The notes under the pieces: model-generated
Database searches by the model: none
What the model saw: the letters and a program-made list of their open reading frames with translations, nothing else
What the model was told of the DNA's origin: nothing
In this document: one piece after another, positions 10,273 through 21,307 of the stretch
Position numbering within the stretch: position 1 is the first letter of the stretch
Layout: each line of letters starts with the position of its first letter
Translations under genes and position numbers: made by a program
From: Marchantia polymorpha subsp. ruderalis
Lineage: Eukaryota > Streptophyta > Marchantiopsida > Marchantiales > Marchantiaceae
Assembly (NCBI GenBank): GCA_037833965.1
Contig: AP031357.1
Location: 3,492,001 to 3,556,000 of the forward strand
Reading direction: 5' to 3'
DNA: 64,000 bases

Positions 10273-10620
10273 ACTAGTACCCTCGCTAATGCTACTACTC
10301 GCACCTCCACTGATGCCGATACTCGCAGCTCCACTAGTACCCACACCACCCTGGGTAATGGATGAGTAGTTCGGAGACCAATGCCGTCTCCATGCATCAA
10401 TCTCTACAGCATACTCTCTCCCAAACTCATGATAATCGTCCATGGGAGGCCCCTCCAAATGCTGGAATAATCCCTTCCATGCAAAGAAGGGTGTAAACAA
10501 CGTGGGGTTACGCAGAAACTGCATATCACACCACGTGTCGAACTCCTGAATAAAATCATCAAGCTCGATGGTGCCCACTGCACCAGAGTAACGTCGAGGG
10601 CCCTTCGCGGCCCCGTACAT
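10273..10620 (-). pseudogene. Second partial copy of gag N-terminal region
   Basis: Repeats 15730-16077 without visible change, encoding gag from MYGAAKGPRR to GISGGASSSISEG. It joins the third copy at the shared word actgctcc (10265-10272) and the gag-protease copy at cat (10618-10620). Confidence 0.75.
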
Positions 10621-12322
10621 GCAGCCTTGCCCAACATCAAGGGCTGTGCACCAGAATCCAACAAAACTCTGGCTGGAACATACACCTGTCCAGTAGAACT
10701 CACTAACCGAAATAGACCACTTCGGTTGTCCACCATACATACACCAGGGACAATACTCTCGCGATCAATGGCTGGGCGAGCTGGTAAGGACTCCATCCTC
10801 GCCGCTGCGGCCTGCCAAGTCGTCTCCTCAAACAATGTAGACGTTGAGGATGGGTCCTCAACTGTATCCTCACTTATCTCGGCACTAGTAGCAGCGACTC
10901 TCCCACGCTCACACGACGTGGCTGCTACCCGAAATACTCGAGCCAAATCAATATCAGAGTCTATCAACTCCGTGGCTGAGAACAATGGAGATCGCAAGAC
11001 TGAAGTGGCCATCCGCATCACTGCACTAGATGGCACGTCTGCGCCCACAACAGATGATGTAAGAACCTCAGTTCTCACTCTAGTGTCAGTAGGCGGTGCA
11101 GGTCTCATAGATGAACTGCTACCCACCTCTGATAACAAAAAGGACTGGGGAAGTCTAGACTGACGTCCACCCTCACCCCTCTGAGGATCCAACTCCACAG
11201 TCGCACCACGTGGCTCTGAAGTGCGAGCACCACCTCTGGTCACTGCAACTGATGCCTCAACCGGTGCTGCACTGGCCAAATAGGAGAAATCCTCTCCCTC
11301 GTAAGATGTGGAAGTGCTCGCCCCCAGACCGGCCATAGCAGCAAGCCTCTGCTCCAACTGCTCAATCCGAGCAGCCATAGCGCTCTCTGTGGCAGAAGTA
11401 GCACTCGCTGCGGTATGCTCAATGGCCCCGGTACCTCTACCACCTCTACCACCTCTGCCACCTCGATCACCTCTACCACCTCGGCCTCGCGGAGCATCAC
11501 CTCCACGACCTCTACCTCCAGATCTCAACTCAGGATGAAGGTCAAAGCAACGCTCTCGAGGGTGACCCGGTCGATGACAATGATCACAGGTCACCTGTGC
11601 CGGCTGTGGCCTAGCCTGTGGAGTTTGTCCCTCTCGCTCCTGGGGACAATCCTTCCTCATATGGCTACCTCCGCATGTCCAACATGACGGTCCCTGTGGC
11701 TGACCCGAAAATGAAGGCAGTGGTGGCCGCGCACTAGGCTCTCTGTGACCTGAAGGATGTCGTGTATGACCTCCACGACTCCCACTTATGGGGCGAGACT
11801 GTGCTGGGCTATGTGGGATACGCGAGGTAGTGGTCGTGTCCCTCGCAAATGTAGACGTCACCACCCTCTCCTCCACCATGTTAAGCTCAATCTTCTCAGA
11901 AAGAGCAAACACATGGGCTAATGTGGGTGATGAGTCGCTCATGAGAGTAGCATCACGCACTCTCCTCCGCAACTCTCTGTCAAGGATCCGATACCAGTAC
12001 TGGACAGCCTGTGCCTCAGTCACACCGTGAGTAACTGAGATGAGCCGTCGCATACGAGTGTATGCCTCACGAAGACTCTCACCAGTCTTCCGCTCAAACT
12101 CCTGGAGGCTCCTCAACTTCTCCGTTTTCACCCCTTGATAATTCTTCCTCAATCTCTGGAAGAACTCAGGAATGGGGCTAAACGAAGGTACGCCACCAGC
12201 ATCTCCCCTCGTGCTGCCACCGGCAATGCTAACAGTACCACTGCTGGTACTAGTACCAGTTGCGCCAACTGCTCCACTAGTACCCTCGCTAATGCTACTA
12301 CTCGCACCTCCACTGATGCCGA
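10621..12322 (-). pseudogene. Duplicated gag to protease segment
   Basis: 1702 bp repeating 14075-15776 at an offset of 3454; the two translations are identical over the compared length. It carries the gag body, both zinc knuckles (CWTCGGSHMRKDC and CDHCHRPGHPRERC), the GRGG-rich tract and the start of the protease (VLLDSGAQPLMLG). It breaks off just after GKAAC and runs into the second gag N-terminus. It starts abruptly after the methyltransferase at 12322. Confidence 0.85.
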
Positions 12323-15300
12323 ATATCTCGCCTGTCGCCCCCAGCCATTGCCACTACTGTCCCGGTAGGCAATGAGCTAATAAGTGGTGTAACAACCACC
12401 AAATCTGCGCGCAAACGGCGTTGCTCGGCCAAACCCAAGCTCACAATCCATGTCAAGCAGTTCAGGTCCATAGCCTGACCCAAAACCTGACGACGCGACG
12501 CCTCTGAAACTAAAGAAGCCGCGGTCACACCAGTAAGAAACCCCATCGCACGCTCTCTCTCATCAGCGTTGGGCTCCACCAACTGATGTAGGGTACTGTC
12601 CCATAGTAGTCCAGGTCCCCCATCACGATATGCATGTGATGCCGGATAACTGACAAATGTAGGTAAAGCCATCCGAGGCTGACCTACGCGGTTCACCAAT
12701 GCCATAGGTGACCTGTCAGCAACTCTCACTACTTGAGAGTGCCGGGAAACATCCAAGATACTGTCAACGGTGAGTGTAATATCACGCTTCACCGAATCAT
12801 AGGCATGACGCAATATCTCACGTGGCAAAAGGTTGGTCCACCACAAACGTGCACGATGCGCTCGTGATCCAACCCTCGCAGCATCCAACAGTACTGCAGA
12901 TCCAATCCATGCTCGGACTTGATGGACACTCGCCATCAATTGGGCCCGAGTGTCACCCAACAATGGTACGTTCTCCAGAATGTATGCTGGAGAACATGTC
13001 TGCTGCACTTGGAGATGACGTAACACTCGCATCATCTCCCAAAACATCCGAGATCGGGGATCATGCAACCCTGTCCCATGTCCAGCGCGTGTGTGTCCCT
13101 GACATGGCCAGCCCGCAATCACCATATCAATATGGCCAACGCGGTCAAGGTCTGGCGCCCCCAGCAACGAAATGTCTGAAGGCAACGCCTTCTGGAATCC
13201 TCGGACAGCTGATCGCGGCAACAACGAAGGAAAACGCCGCATCAACTGTGCAACATGTCGTGAAGAGACTCGTCGTGCAGTCTCGTCCTTCTCCACATAC
13301 AAGTATCTTCGTACGGGAATACCTGACTGCAACACCGCAGCCAAACCGGTGCTGATCCCACCAAAAAGATCCAGCAAACAAACGCCCTCTGAGGAATACT
13401 CCCATGCAAGAGGTGTAGTAACCAATGGAGACAATGCGCTAGAACCACTAACGAGCCGATCAGCTGAAGCCCTGTCTGGCTCTGCTGGTAAAGAGGCTTC
13501 ACTCCAAGCCGTTCTCACCAACCTATCAGCCTCCAACTGTAGTGCCTGACACGAACTCCACAGTGGAACATCTAAGGGTGAAGTCACCGCCGCTGTGAAA
13601 CTCACAACCTCCTCCACATCCTCGTAGAGTGAGGTATCGTCGGCAGACATGTTCCCCTCCAACAAGTCATCGGGCCAGGTAAGCACTCCGCTAAAACCCG
13701 CAACAGATGCCAAGACCGCTGATGAAGATCCAAGAGGTCGATCCCGAGAAATAAATCTCACTGGCAGCTCGCTCAGACGTCCATCTCCGGACTGCCAACC
13801 AGGACGATATGCCGCAGTTTCCGTCCAATAGTCCATCCGAAAGCCCATCGGGTATAACACCACTCCACCAACAAGCACATCATATGACTCTGCTGATGTA
13901 ACCACAGCACGAACTCCAAACTGCGAGCTATCATGAGGGTGATCATGCCTCAACTGCACCGCTATGCTCTCCCTGGTCATAAAGTAAGACCTATTGCTGG
14001 CACCACCAAGGGATGTCTGGATCTGGAATGGGCAAGGTTCCAACTCGGACTTCCGAATGCCCAAACTAATGCATGCAGCCTTGCCCAACATCAAGGGCTG
14101 TGCACCAGAATCCAACAAAACTCTGGCTGGAACATACACCTGTCCAGTAGAACTCACTAACCGAAATAGACCACTTCGGTTGTCCACCATACATACACCA
14201 GGGACAATACTCTCGCGATCAATGGCTGGGCGAGCTGGTAAGGACTCCATCCTCGCCGCTGCGGCCTGCCAAGTCGTCTCCTCAAACAATGTAGACGTTG
14301 AGGATGGGTCCTCAACTGTATCCTCACTTATCTCGGCACTAGTAGCAGCGACTCTCCCACGCTCACACGACGTGGCTGCTACCCGAAATACTCGAGCCAA
14401 ATCAATATCAGAGTCTATCAACTCCGTGGCTGAGAACAATGGAGATCGCAAGACTGAAGTGGCCATCCGCATCACTGCACTAGATGGCACGTCTGCGCCC
14501 ACAACAGATGATGTAAGAACCTCAGTTCTCACTCTAGTGTCAGTAGGCGGTGCAGGTCTCATAGATGAACTGCTACCCACCTCTGATAACAAAAAGGACT
14601 GGGGAAGTCTAGACTGACGTCCACCCTCACCCCTCTGAGGATCCAACTCCACAGTCGCACCACGTGGCTCTGAAGTGCGAGCACCACCTCTGGTCACTGC
14701 AACTGATGCCTCAACCGGTGCTGCACTGGCCAAATAGGAGAAATCCTCTCCCTCGTAAGATGTGGAAGTGCTCGCCCCCAGACCGGCCATAGCAGCAAGC
14801 CTCTGCTCCAACTGCTCAATCCGAGCAGCCATAGCGCTCTCTGTGGCAGAAGTAGCACTCGCTGCGGTATGCTCAATGGCCCCGGTACCTCTACCACCTC
14901 TACCACCTCTGCCACCTCGATCACCTCTACCACCTCGGCCTCGCGGAGCATCACCTCCACGACCTCTACCTCCAGATCTCAACTCAGGATGAAGGTCAAA
15001 GCAACGCTCTCGAGGGTGACCCGGTCGATGACAATGATCACAGGTCACCTGTGCCGGCTGTGGCCTAGCCTGTGGAGTTTGTCCCTCTCGCTCCTGGGGA
15101 CAATCCTTCCTCATATGGCTACCTCCGCATGTCCAACATGACGGTCCCTGTGGCTGACCCGAAAATGAAGGCAGTGGTGGCCGCGCACTAGGCTCTCTGT
15201 GACCTGAAGGATGTCGTGTATGACCTCCACGACTCCCACTTATGGGGCGAGACTGTGCTGGGCTATGTGGGATACGCGAGGTAGTGGTCGTGTCCCTCGC

Positions 15301-16086
15301 AAATGTAGACGTCACCACCCTCTCCTCCACCATGTTAAGCTCAATCTTCTCAGAAAGAGCAAACACATGGGCTAATGTGGGTGATGAGTCGCTCATGAGA
15401 GTAGCATCACGCACTCTCCTCCGCAACTCTCTGTCAAGGATCCGATACCAGTACTGGACAGCCTGTGCCTCAGTCACACCGTGAGTAACTGAGATGAGCC
15501 GTCGCATACGAGTGTATGCCTCACGAAGACTCTCACCAGTCTTCCGCTCAAACTCCTGGAGGCTCCTCAACTTCTCCGTTTTCACCCCTTGATAATTCTT
15601 CCTCAATCTCTGGAAGAACTCAGGAATGGGGCTAAACGAAGGTACGCCACCAGCATCTCCCCTCGTGCTGCCACCGGCAATGCTAACAGTACCACTGCTG
15701 GTACTAGTACCAGTTGCGCCAACTGCTCCACTAGTACCCTCGCTAATGCTACTACTCGCACCTCCACTGATGCCGATACTCGCAGCTCCACTAGTACCCA
15801 CACCACCCTGGGTAATGGATGAGTAGTTCGGAGACCAATGCCGTCTCCATGCATCAATCTCTACAGCATACTCTCTCCCAAACTCATGATAATCGTCCAT
15901 GGGAGGCCCCTCCAAATGCTGGAATAATCCCTTCCATGCAAAGAAGGGTGTAAACAACGTGGGGTTACGCAGAAACTGCATATCACACCACGTGTCGAAC
16001 TCCTGAATAAAATCATCAAGCTCGATGGTGCCCACTGCACCAGAGTAACGTCGAGGGCCCTTCGCGGCCCCGTACATCCCGTCCAT
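12298..16086 (-). CDS. Element A gag-protease-C5 cytosine DNA methyltransferase polyprotein
   Basis: The first ATG in frame is at 16086, after an upstream TGA; product about 1262 residues. Gag occupies about 1-300 (DDFIQEFDTWCDMQF, LREAYTRMRRLISVTHG). Two zinc knuckles lie near 315-365, separated from the next block by an RGG-rich tract. An aspartic protease follows at about 655 (VLLDSGAQPLMLG) with DVLVGGVVLYPMGF downstream. The methyltransferase occupies about 895-1240 with motifs in linear order: I LLDLFGGISTGLAAVL, IV AGWPCQGHTRAG (catalytic Cys near 994), VI YILENVPLL, VIII GSRAHRARLWW, X RRQVLGQAMDLN. The linear order is unlike plant DRM enzymes, which are permuted, and looks DNMT3-like. 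The last seven residues are foreign, caused by the duplication junction at 12322, so the native C-terminus is lost. Catalytic motifs look intact. Confidence 0.93.
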   Translation of the reverse strand: MDGMYGAAKGPRRYSGAVGTIELDDFIQEFDTWCDMQFLRNPTLFTPFFAWKGLFQHLEGPPMDDYHEFGREYAVEIDAWRRHWSPNYSSITQGGVGTSGAASIGISGGASSSISEGTSGAVGATGTSTSSGTVSIAGGSTRGDAGGVPSFSPIPEFFQRLRKNYQGVKTEKLRSLQEFERKTGESLREAYTRMRRLISVTHGVTEAQAVQYWYRILDRELRRRVRDATLMSDSSPTLAHVFALSEKIELNMVEERVVTSTFARDTTTTSRIPHSPAQSRPISGSRGGHTRHPSGHREPSARPPLPSFSGQPQGPSCWTCGGSHMRKDCPQEREGQTPQARPQPAQVTCDHCHRPGHPRERCFDLHPELRSGGRGRGGDAPRGRGGRGDRGGRGGRGGRGTGAIEHTAASATSATESAMAARIEQLEQRLAAMAGLGASTSTSYEGEDFSYLASAAPVEASVAVTRGGARTSEPRGATVELDPQRGEGGRQSRLPQSFLLSEVGSSSSMRPAPPTDTRVRTEVLTSSVVGADVPSSAVMRMATSVLRSPLFSATELIDSDIDLARVFRVAATSCERGRVAATSAEISEDTVEDPSSTSTLFEETTWQAAAARMESLPARPAIDRESIVPGVCMVDNRSGLFRLVSSTGQVYVPARVLLDSGAQPLMLGKAACISLGIRKSELEPCPFQIQTSLGGASNRSYFMTRESIAVQLRHDHPHDSSQFGVRAVVTSAESYDVLVGGVVLYPMGFRMDYWTETAAYRPGWQSGDGRLSELPVRFISRDRPLGSSSAVLASVAGFSGVLTWPDDLLEGNMSADDTSLYEDVEEVVSFTAAVTSPLDVPLWSSCQALQLEADRLVRTAWSEASLPAEPDRASADRLVSGSSALSPLVTTPLAWEYSSEGVCLLDLFGGISTGLAAVLQSGIPVRRYLYVEKDETARRVSSRHVAQLMRRFPSLLPRSAVRGFQKALPSDISLLGAPDLDRVGHIDMVIAGWPCQGHTRAGHGTGLHDPRSRMFWEMMRVLRHLQVQQTCSPAYILENVPLLGDTRAQLMASVHQVRAWIGSAVLLDAARVGSRAHRARLWWTNLLPREILRHAYDSVKRDITLTVDSILDVSRHSQVVRVADRSPMALVNRVGQPRMALPTFVSYPASHAYRDGGPGLLWDSTLHQLVEPNADERERAMGFLTGVTAASLVSEASRRQVLGQAMDLNCLTWIVSLGLAEQRRLRADLVVVTPLISSLPTGTVVAMAGGDRRDIRHQWRCE

Positions 16087-16927
<841 letters not shown>

Positions 16928-17226
16928 CACAACTGAAATAAACGGGAAATTCCCCACTGGAATTCCCGTCGGTCAATTACCCTACTGGCAACAAACCGTC
17001 ACCGTCACAAACATGAGTCAAGCCCAACCCACTCCACACTCGGAGAATCCAGGTCGACGCAAAAGGGAAAGTCACTCTACGCTCCCAACGCTTCCAGGCT
17101 CGACTCGAAGAACTGACGTTCTTCGAGCCGTCCCCGACTGTATACCCCTCGTGACCGGAACCCTAACTTTACGGCTAAATATAGTAAGTGTCTGAACTTC
17201 GTGAGCCGACTCATAACTACATGACA
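16928..17226 (-). repeat. 5' LTR of element A, truncated
   Basis: 299 bp matching 6225-6523 and ending catgaca before the aatg target duplication. The inner 112 bp are missing and replaced by poly(T). Confidence 0.85.
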
Positions 17227-17230
17227 AATG

Positions 17231-17765
17231 GACAACCAAATCGAGTAATGATTCTCTCATATAAAAATCTACCAACCTCCTTCTCATTAGTAGATTTAAG
17301 TGGTCTTGCCTCTACCCACTTCGTAAGATAATCTGTAGCTATCACAATGAACTTATTCCCTCGAGGAGTAAGATTCAAAGGACCTACAAAATCTATTCCC
17401 CACTTTTCAAAAGGACCTAACACTGGTACAGAAATCATAGGAGGGGTTTTCATGGACTTTTTAGCAAAAGCTTGACACACATCACAACTTTTGCAATATT
17501 CCACACAATCCTTAAAAATACCCTTCCAATGATAACCAGCATCAAGAATTTTGAAGGCAGTTACCTTCCCCGCAAAATGTCCTCCACATACTGCACCATC
17601 ATGAAACTCCTTCATGAGTTGTAGTGCCTCTCCTCTCCCAACCGCCCTTCGTAGAAGTCCGTCAGCTCCTTGATGAAAAAGTACCTTCTCCATGATCATA
17701 TAAGGTTGACATCTAATCCGCATTAGCATGCTTCTTTCCAGGTCTATCCTCAATGGTATAATCAA
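17231..17765 (-). CDS. Element B integrase, N-terminal half
   Basis: Holds the HHCC zinc site (EFHDGAVCGGHFAGK to CKSCDVCQAF), the first catalytic Asp in WGIDFVGPLN and the segment up to RIITRFGCP, where element A begins. It lies in a different frame from the RNase H part. At about 17713-17725 the RNase H frame ends KKHANAD and a stop. The spacer of roughly 60 residues that normally joins RNase H to the zinc site is absent, and the reading jumps to MRIRCQPYMI. I infer a deletion with frame change, making the pol of this copy defective. Confidence 0.85.
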
Positions 17766-20700
17766 ACTCTGCTAGTAGTAGCTTCCATCTAGCTATCCTC
17801 CCTTCAGCATTAGGCTTGTTGAAAATGTATTTCAAAGCCTTATGATCAGTCACTATAGTGAATCTCCCACCCAACAAATAATGTCGAAACTTCTTAAGTG
17901 AGAAGATTACAGCTAAGGCCTCTCTCTCTGTCACTGAGTAATTCTTCTCCGCTTGAACCATTTGTCTACTAGCATAGGCAATTGGATGATCATGCTTTTC
18001 ATCATCTAATTGACTCAAGGTGCATCCTACAGCAATATTTGATGCATCTGTGTAGAGAATGAAAGGTTTACCCCAATCCGGTTTCGCCAAAATTGGAGCC
18101 GTCACCAACGCCTTCTTGAGAACTTCGAACGCCTTCTTTGCAGCTTCATCCTTGAAAATGAGTTCGTACTCCACTCCCTTCTTCATGTAATTCGTCAAGG
18201 CATGAGCTTTGTTGGAGAAGGACAAGATGAACCGTCGATAGTACCCCACCATACCAAGGAATTGCCTCAACTTGGTTAAAGTCGCCGGAAAAGGTAACTC
18301 CATGATCCGTGTCACCTTCTCTGGGTCCACCGCTATACCATTCTTGGAGATGATATGCCCCAACAATAGGCCTTCCTCACATCCAAAAATGCATTTTTCT
18401 GGATTGAGTGAAGCCTTAGCTTCCTCCAGCCGTTGAAGTATTTTGATCAAATGATCAAAATGATCTGCTTTCCTCCCGTAAACACAAAAATCATCTATGA
18501 AATCCCTTACAAACTTTCCAATGAAAGGTTCAAACACTCTATTCATGAACCTTTGAAAAGTGGCAGGAGCATTACATAGACCAAACGGCATCACTCTAAA
18601 AGCGAAGGTTCCCCATGGAGTAGTAAAAGTTGTTTTGAGTTGGTCTTCTAAGGCAATTTGGATTTGGTTATAGCCACTATAACCATCTCCAAAACTATAC
18701 CACTCATGGCCAGCAACCTCCTCTAGAATCTCATCTATGAAAGGCAAGGGATAGTAGTCTTTCTTTGTGACAGCATTCAACTTTTTGTAATCTACGCACA
18801 CTCGTAGCTTACCATTCTTCTTCTTCACTATCACAATTGGAGACACCCATTCAGAATTTTCTACCTCGTAGATGAAGCCAGCCTCCTTGAGCTTGTCGAT
18901 CTCCTCCTTCACCACAAGAGCCGTAGGTGGATTTATTCGGCGTTGCTTTTGCCGAATAGGACGAGCTTTCTCCTCCAACTCGATGCGATGAGTCTCCAAC
19001 GTCACATGCTTAAGATCCTTGTAACTAAAGGCAAAAACATGAATATATTTGCGAAATATATCCAGAAACTTTGCCTTTTCCTCCTTGGTAACCTTGGGAC
19101 CAAACCTGAGAGTGGACAGTCGTCGACACACCTCCTCTTCGCTCATCTCCACTTTGTCAGGATCTTTCTTCACTCCAGGCCTAGGCAACAACTCCATGGC
19201 AGCAATGACTTGTACTTGAACATTATCATCAGAAGAGTACTCCGATGATGTTTCTTGATCAGAAGTTGAGATGTCTGTGTCAACTTCTGAAAAGCTACCA
19301 CTCTCTTCACTCTCAGATTCCCAATACTCGTCAGTTGGTCTATCTGAGTCAGTGGTGGATTCCCCTCCTCTCGTCAAAGGAACCTTAACTCGATGGTTCT
19401 TTGGGCCTATCCTCAAATAGCCCTTGTGCCATCGGTCCGTAGTCCTTACCGCCCTCAACCAAGGACGTCCCAACAGCAAGTCGTAGCTAGCTTCCTTGAG
19501 AATTTGGAAGGAAAGCAAAGTTTGCACTCCCCTCACACTAACCACAACTTTGTCTACCACCCCCAGTGGTCTTACCTTCTGTTTGTTGGCCATACCAACA
19601 ATTATGCTAGAAGGTCTAGAAGGTTGCATACCCAACTTCTGCATCAACCTCTCAGACATGGCATTCACAGCCGATCCACCATCAACCAACACATCTGATA
19701 CATCATGTCCATTGATCCTCACTTCGATCTTTGAAGCATGTGTACATACCTCCGAAGTAGCCGCATCCACCACCCCAACTCCCACATTGGTCATGTGAGC
19801 CTTCCCCTTAGATTTCCGCTTCTTGGTCCTTGTGGAGATAAGACCTCCTCTTAACTCCTTCCGAATGGCTGGATTCAAGGCAATCAGCTGACCAACTGTT
19901 ATATTGGCCTTCTGATTTCCTACATCCTCCACCACGTCATACTTAGCTTGAGAAGATGAAATGGAAAAGTCATCCATGCCCAACTTCTTCCTTGGTACTC
20001 TTGGTTGACTCACTCCACTTGACCGTGTACTTCGACTTGGCGTGTCCTCCATGAAAATCGATTCGTCCGCAAATCGGGCCCGCTTCTTCTCATGAGCAAG
20101 GATATCCACTTTCGATTTTGAGCTCTCCCCTTTCTCAAAAGTGCATTGATGAGGGAATACATCAATGGATGCTACTCCCTTATCCTTGGCTTGTTGCGTG
20201 GCCGGTGCATTGTTGTTGTGCCGAACTCCATCATGTTGTCGAGGGTTAGGACAATTCCTCTGAAAATGAGGACCTCCACAAGAAAAGCAAGAAACCGCAA
20301 AGTTTCCTGAAGGTGGATTTCCTCTTGGAGGATAATTTCCATACCCCCTAGAGCCTCCTACTACGTTCTGATTCCTCTTCTCCCACAACTGTACTACATT
20401 GATCTTGAGATCTGCTAGAGTCTCCGTGATAGATTTCAACTCATTTTGAAAATCCACACTAGGATTCGCTATCGTGGATGAAGTAGAAGTGTTTGAAACA
20501 ATAGACCTTCCTACAACCGGTGGAGCTACTTCTCTAGCCACCAAGCTAGAATCATCATCTTCTAAGCTCTCCTCCATTCTAATAGCAATTCGAATGGCTT
20601 CAGCCTTAGAAGAGGGCTTCTCGTATCTCACCTTACTTCGAATCTCTGGTCTCAAACCTCCAACGAAGTTCTTCATGAGCATCGCCCTTATCCCCACCAT

Positions 20701-21087
20701 TGTAGCATCCACTTCGTCTCCGCCCTTCCTCAACACCACGTGGAATCTAGATTCCAACTTCTCGGTTCTCTCCACATAGGTCCTCACCTTCTCGTTCTCT
20801 CCTTGTTTCAAGAAGGTGACCTCACACATCAACTTTTCATAACTTTCACTGGGAAGAAAGTTTTCGATCAGGTTCTCCGTTAATGTCTCCCACGTGTCGT
20901 CCTCCGAATGCTCCCTCTTGTACTCCTTGTACCACTTGAGAGCAGAATCCTCCAAGAAATCCGGCAAAAGCATAGCCCACTCGTCTTTCTTCCTCTCATT
21001 GTTTCCTATGCAAGCCCTCTTGAAGTCCCTAACAAAAGCTTCTACATCCTCATTCTCCCTCCCATAAAATACCGGAAGCTTCCCCAT
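17713..21087 (-). CDS. Element B gag-protease-reverse transcriptase-RNase H
   Basis: ATG at 21087 (MGKLPVFYGRENED), about 1124 residues. Gag has the retrotransposon capsid words ALKWYKEYK and NFLPSESYEKL; a zinc knuckle CFSCGGPHFQRNC lies near 270; the protease is LVDGGSAVNAM near 470, with DGG in place of the usual DTG or DSG, as in many plant gypsy elements. RT: FGDGYSGYNQIQI, VMPFGLCNAPATFQR and a catalytic box FIDDF near 862, with Phe in place of the usual Tyr. RNase H: LYTDASN, VTEREALAVIF, VTDHKALKY and the truncated end KKHANAD. Codon composition is less GC-rich than in element A. Confidence 0.92.
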   Translation of the reverse strand: MGKLPVFYGRENEDVEAFVRDFKRACIGNNERKKDEWAMLLPDFLEDSALKWYKEYKREHSEDDTWETLTENLIENFLPSESYEKLMCEVTFLKQGENEKVRTYVERTEKLESRFHVVLRKGGDEVDATMVGIRAMLMKNFVGGLRPEIRSKVRYEKPSSKAEAIRIAIRMEESLEDDDSSLVAREVAPPVVGRSIVSNTSTSSTIANPSVDFQNELKSITETLADLKINVVQLWEKRNQNVVGGSRGYGNYPPRGNPPSGNFAVSCFSCGGPHFQRNCPNPRQHDGVRHNNNAPATQQAKDKGVASIDVFPHQCTFEKGESSKSKVDILAHEKKRARFADESIFMEDTPSRSTRSSGVSQPRVPRKKLGMDDFSISSSQAKYDVVEDVGNQKANITVGQLIALNPAIRKELRGGLISTRTKKRKSKGKAHMTNVGVGVVDAATSEVCTHASKIEVRINGHDVSDVLVDGGSAVNAMSERLMQKLGMQPSRPSSIIVGMANKQKVRPLGVVDKVVVSVRGVQTLLSFQILKEASYDLLLGRPWLRAVRTTDRWHKGYLRIGPKNHRVKVPLTRGGESTTDSDRPTDEYWESESEESGSFSEVDTDISTSDQETSSEYSSDDNVQVQVIAAMELLPRPGVKKDPDKVEMSEEEVCRRLSTLRFGPKVTKEEKAKFLDIFRKYIHVFAFSYKDLKHVTLETHRIELEEKARPIRQKQRRINPPTALVVKEEIDKLKEAGFIYEVENSEWVSPIVIVKKKNGKLRVCVDYKKLNAVTKKDYYPLPFIDEILEEVAGHEWYSFGDGYSGYNQIQIALEDQLKTTFTTPWGTFAFRVMPFGLCNAPATFQRFMNRVFEPFIGKFVRDFIDDFCVYGRKADHFDHLIKILQRLEEAKASLNPEKCIFGCEEGLLLGHIISKNGIAVDPEKVTRIMELPFPATLTKLRQFLGMVGYYRRFILSFSNKAHALTNYMKKGVEYELIFKDEAAKKAFEVLKKALVTAPILAKPDWGKPFILYTDASNIAVGCTLSQLDDEKHDHPIAYASRQMVQAEKNYSVTEREALAVIFSLKKFRHYLLGGRFTIVTDHKALKYIFNKPNAEGRIARWKLLLAEFDYTIEDRPGKKHANAD

Positions 21088-21307
21088 TTCCAACTAATTT
21101 TTTTTATTTTTATTTTTATTGGAAATTTATATGGGGCTTCCTAATACAATATAAACAACACTAACTCCATCCTTGAGTAATTCATCAAAGGAAACACAAA
21201 AGGAATTGGTTGTTCCAAGATAGCCAAAGCTCTCTCCTCTCCTAGGCATACGATGAGTCTTACCCTCATCATCATCTTCTCCATCATTCGAATGATGATC
21301 TCCATCT

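Noticed and set aside
10627..15826. Plus-strand open frames across the gag/methyltransferase region (Thr/Ser or Pro-rich)
   Set aside because: Shadows of the minus-strand polyprotein; identical pairs arise from the duplication.
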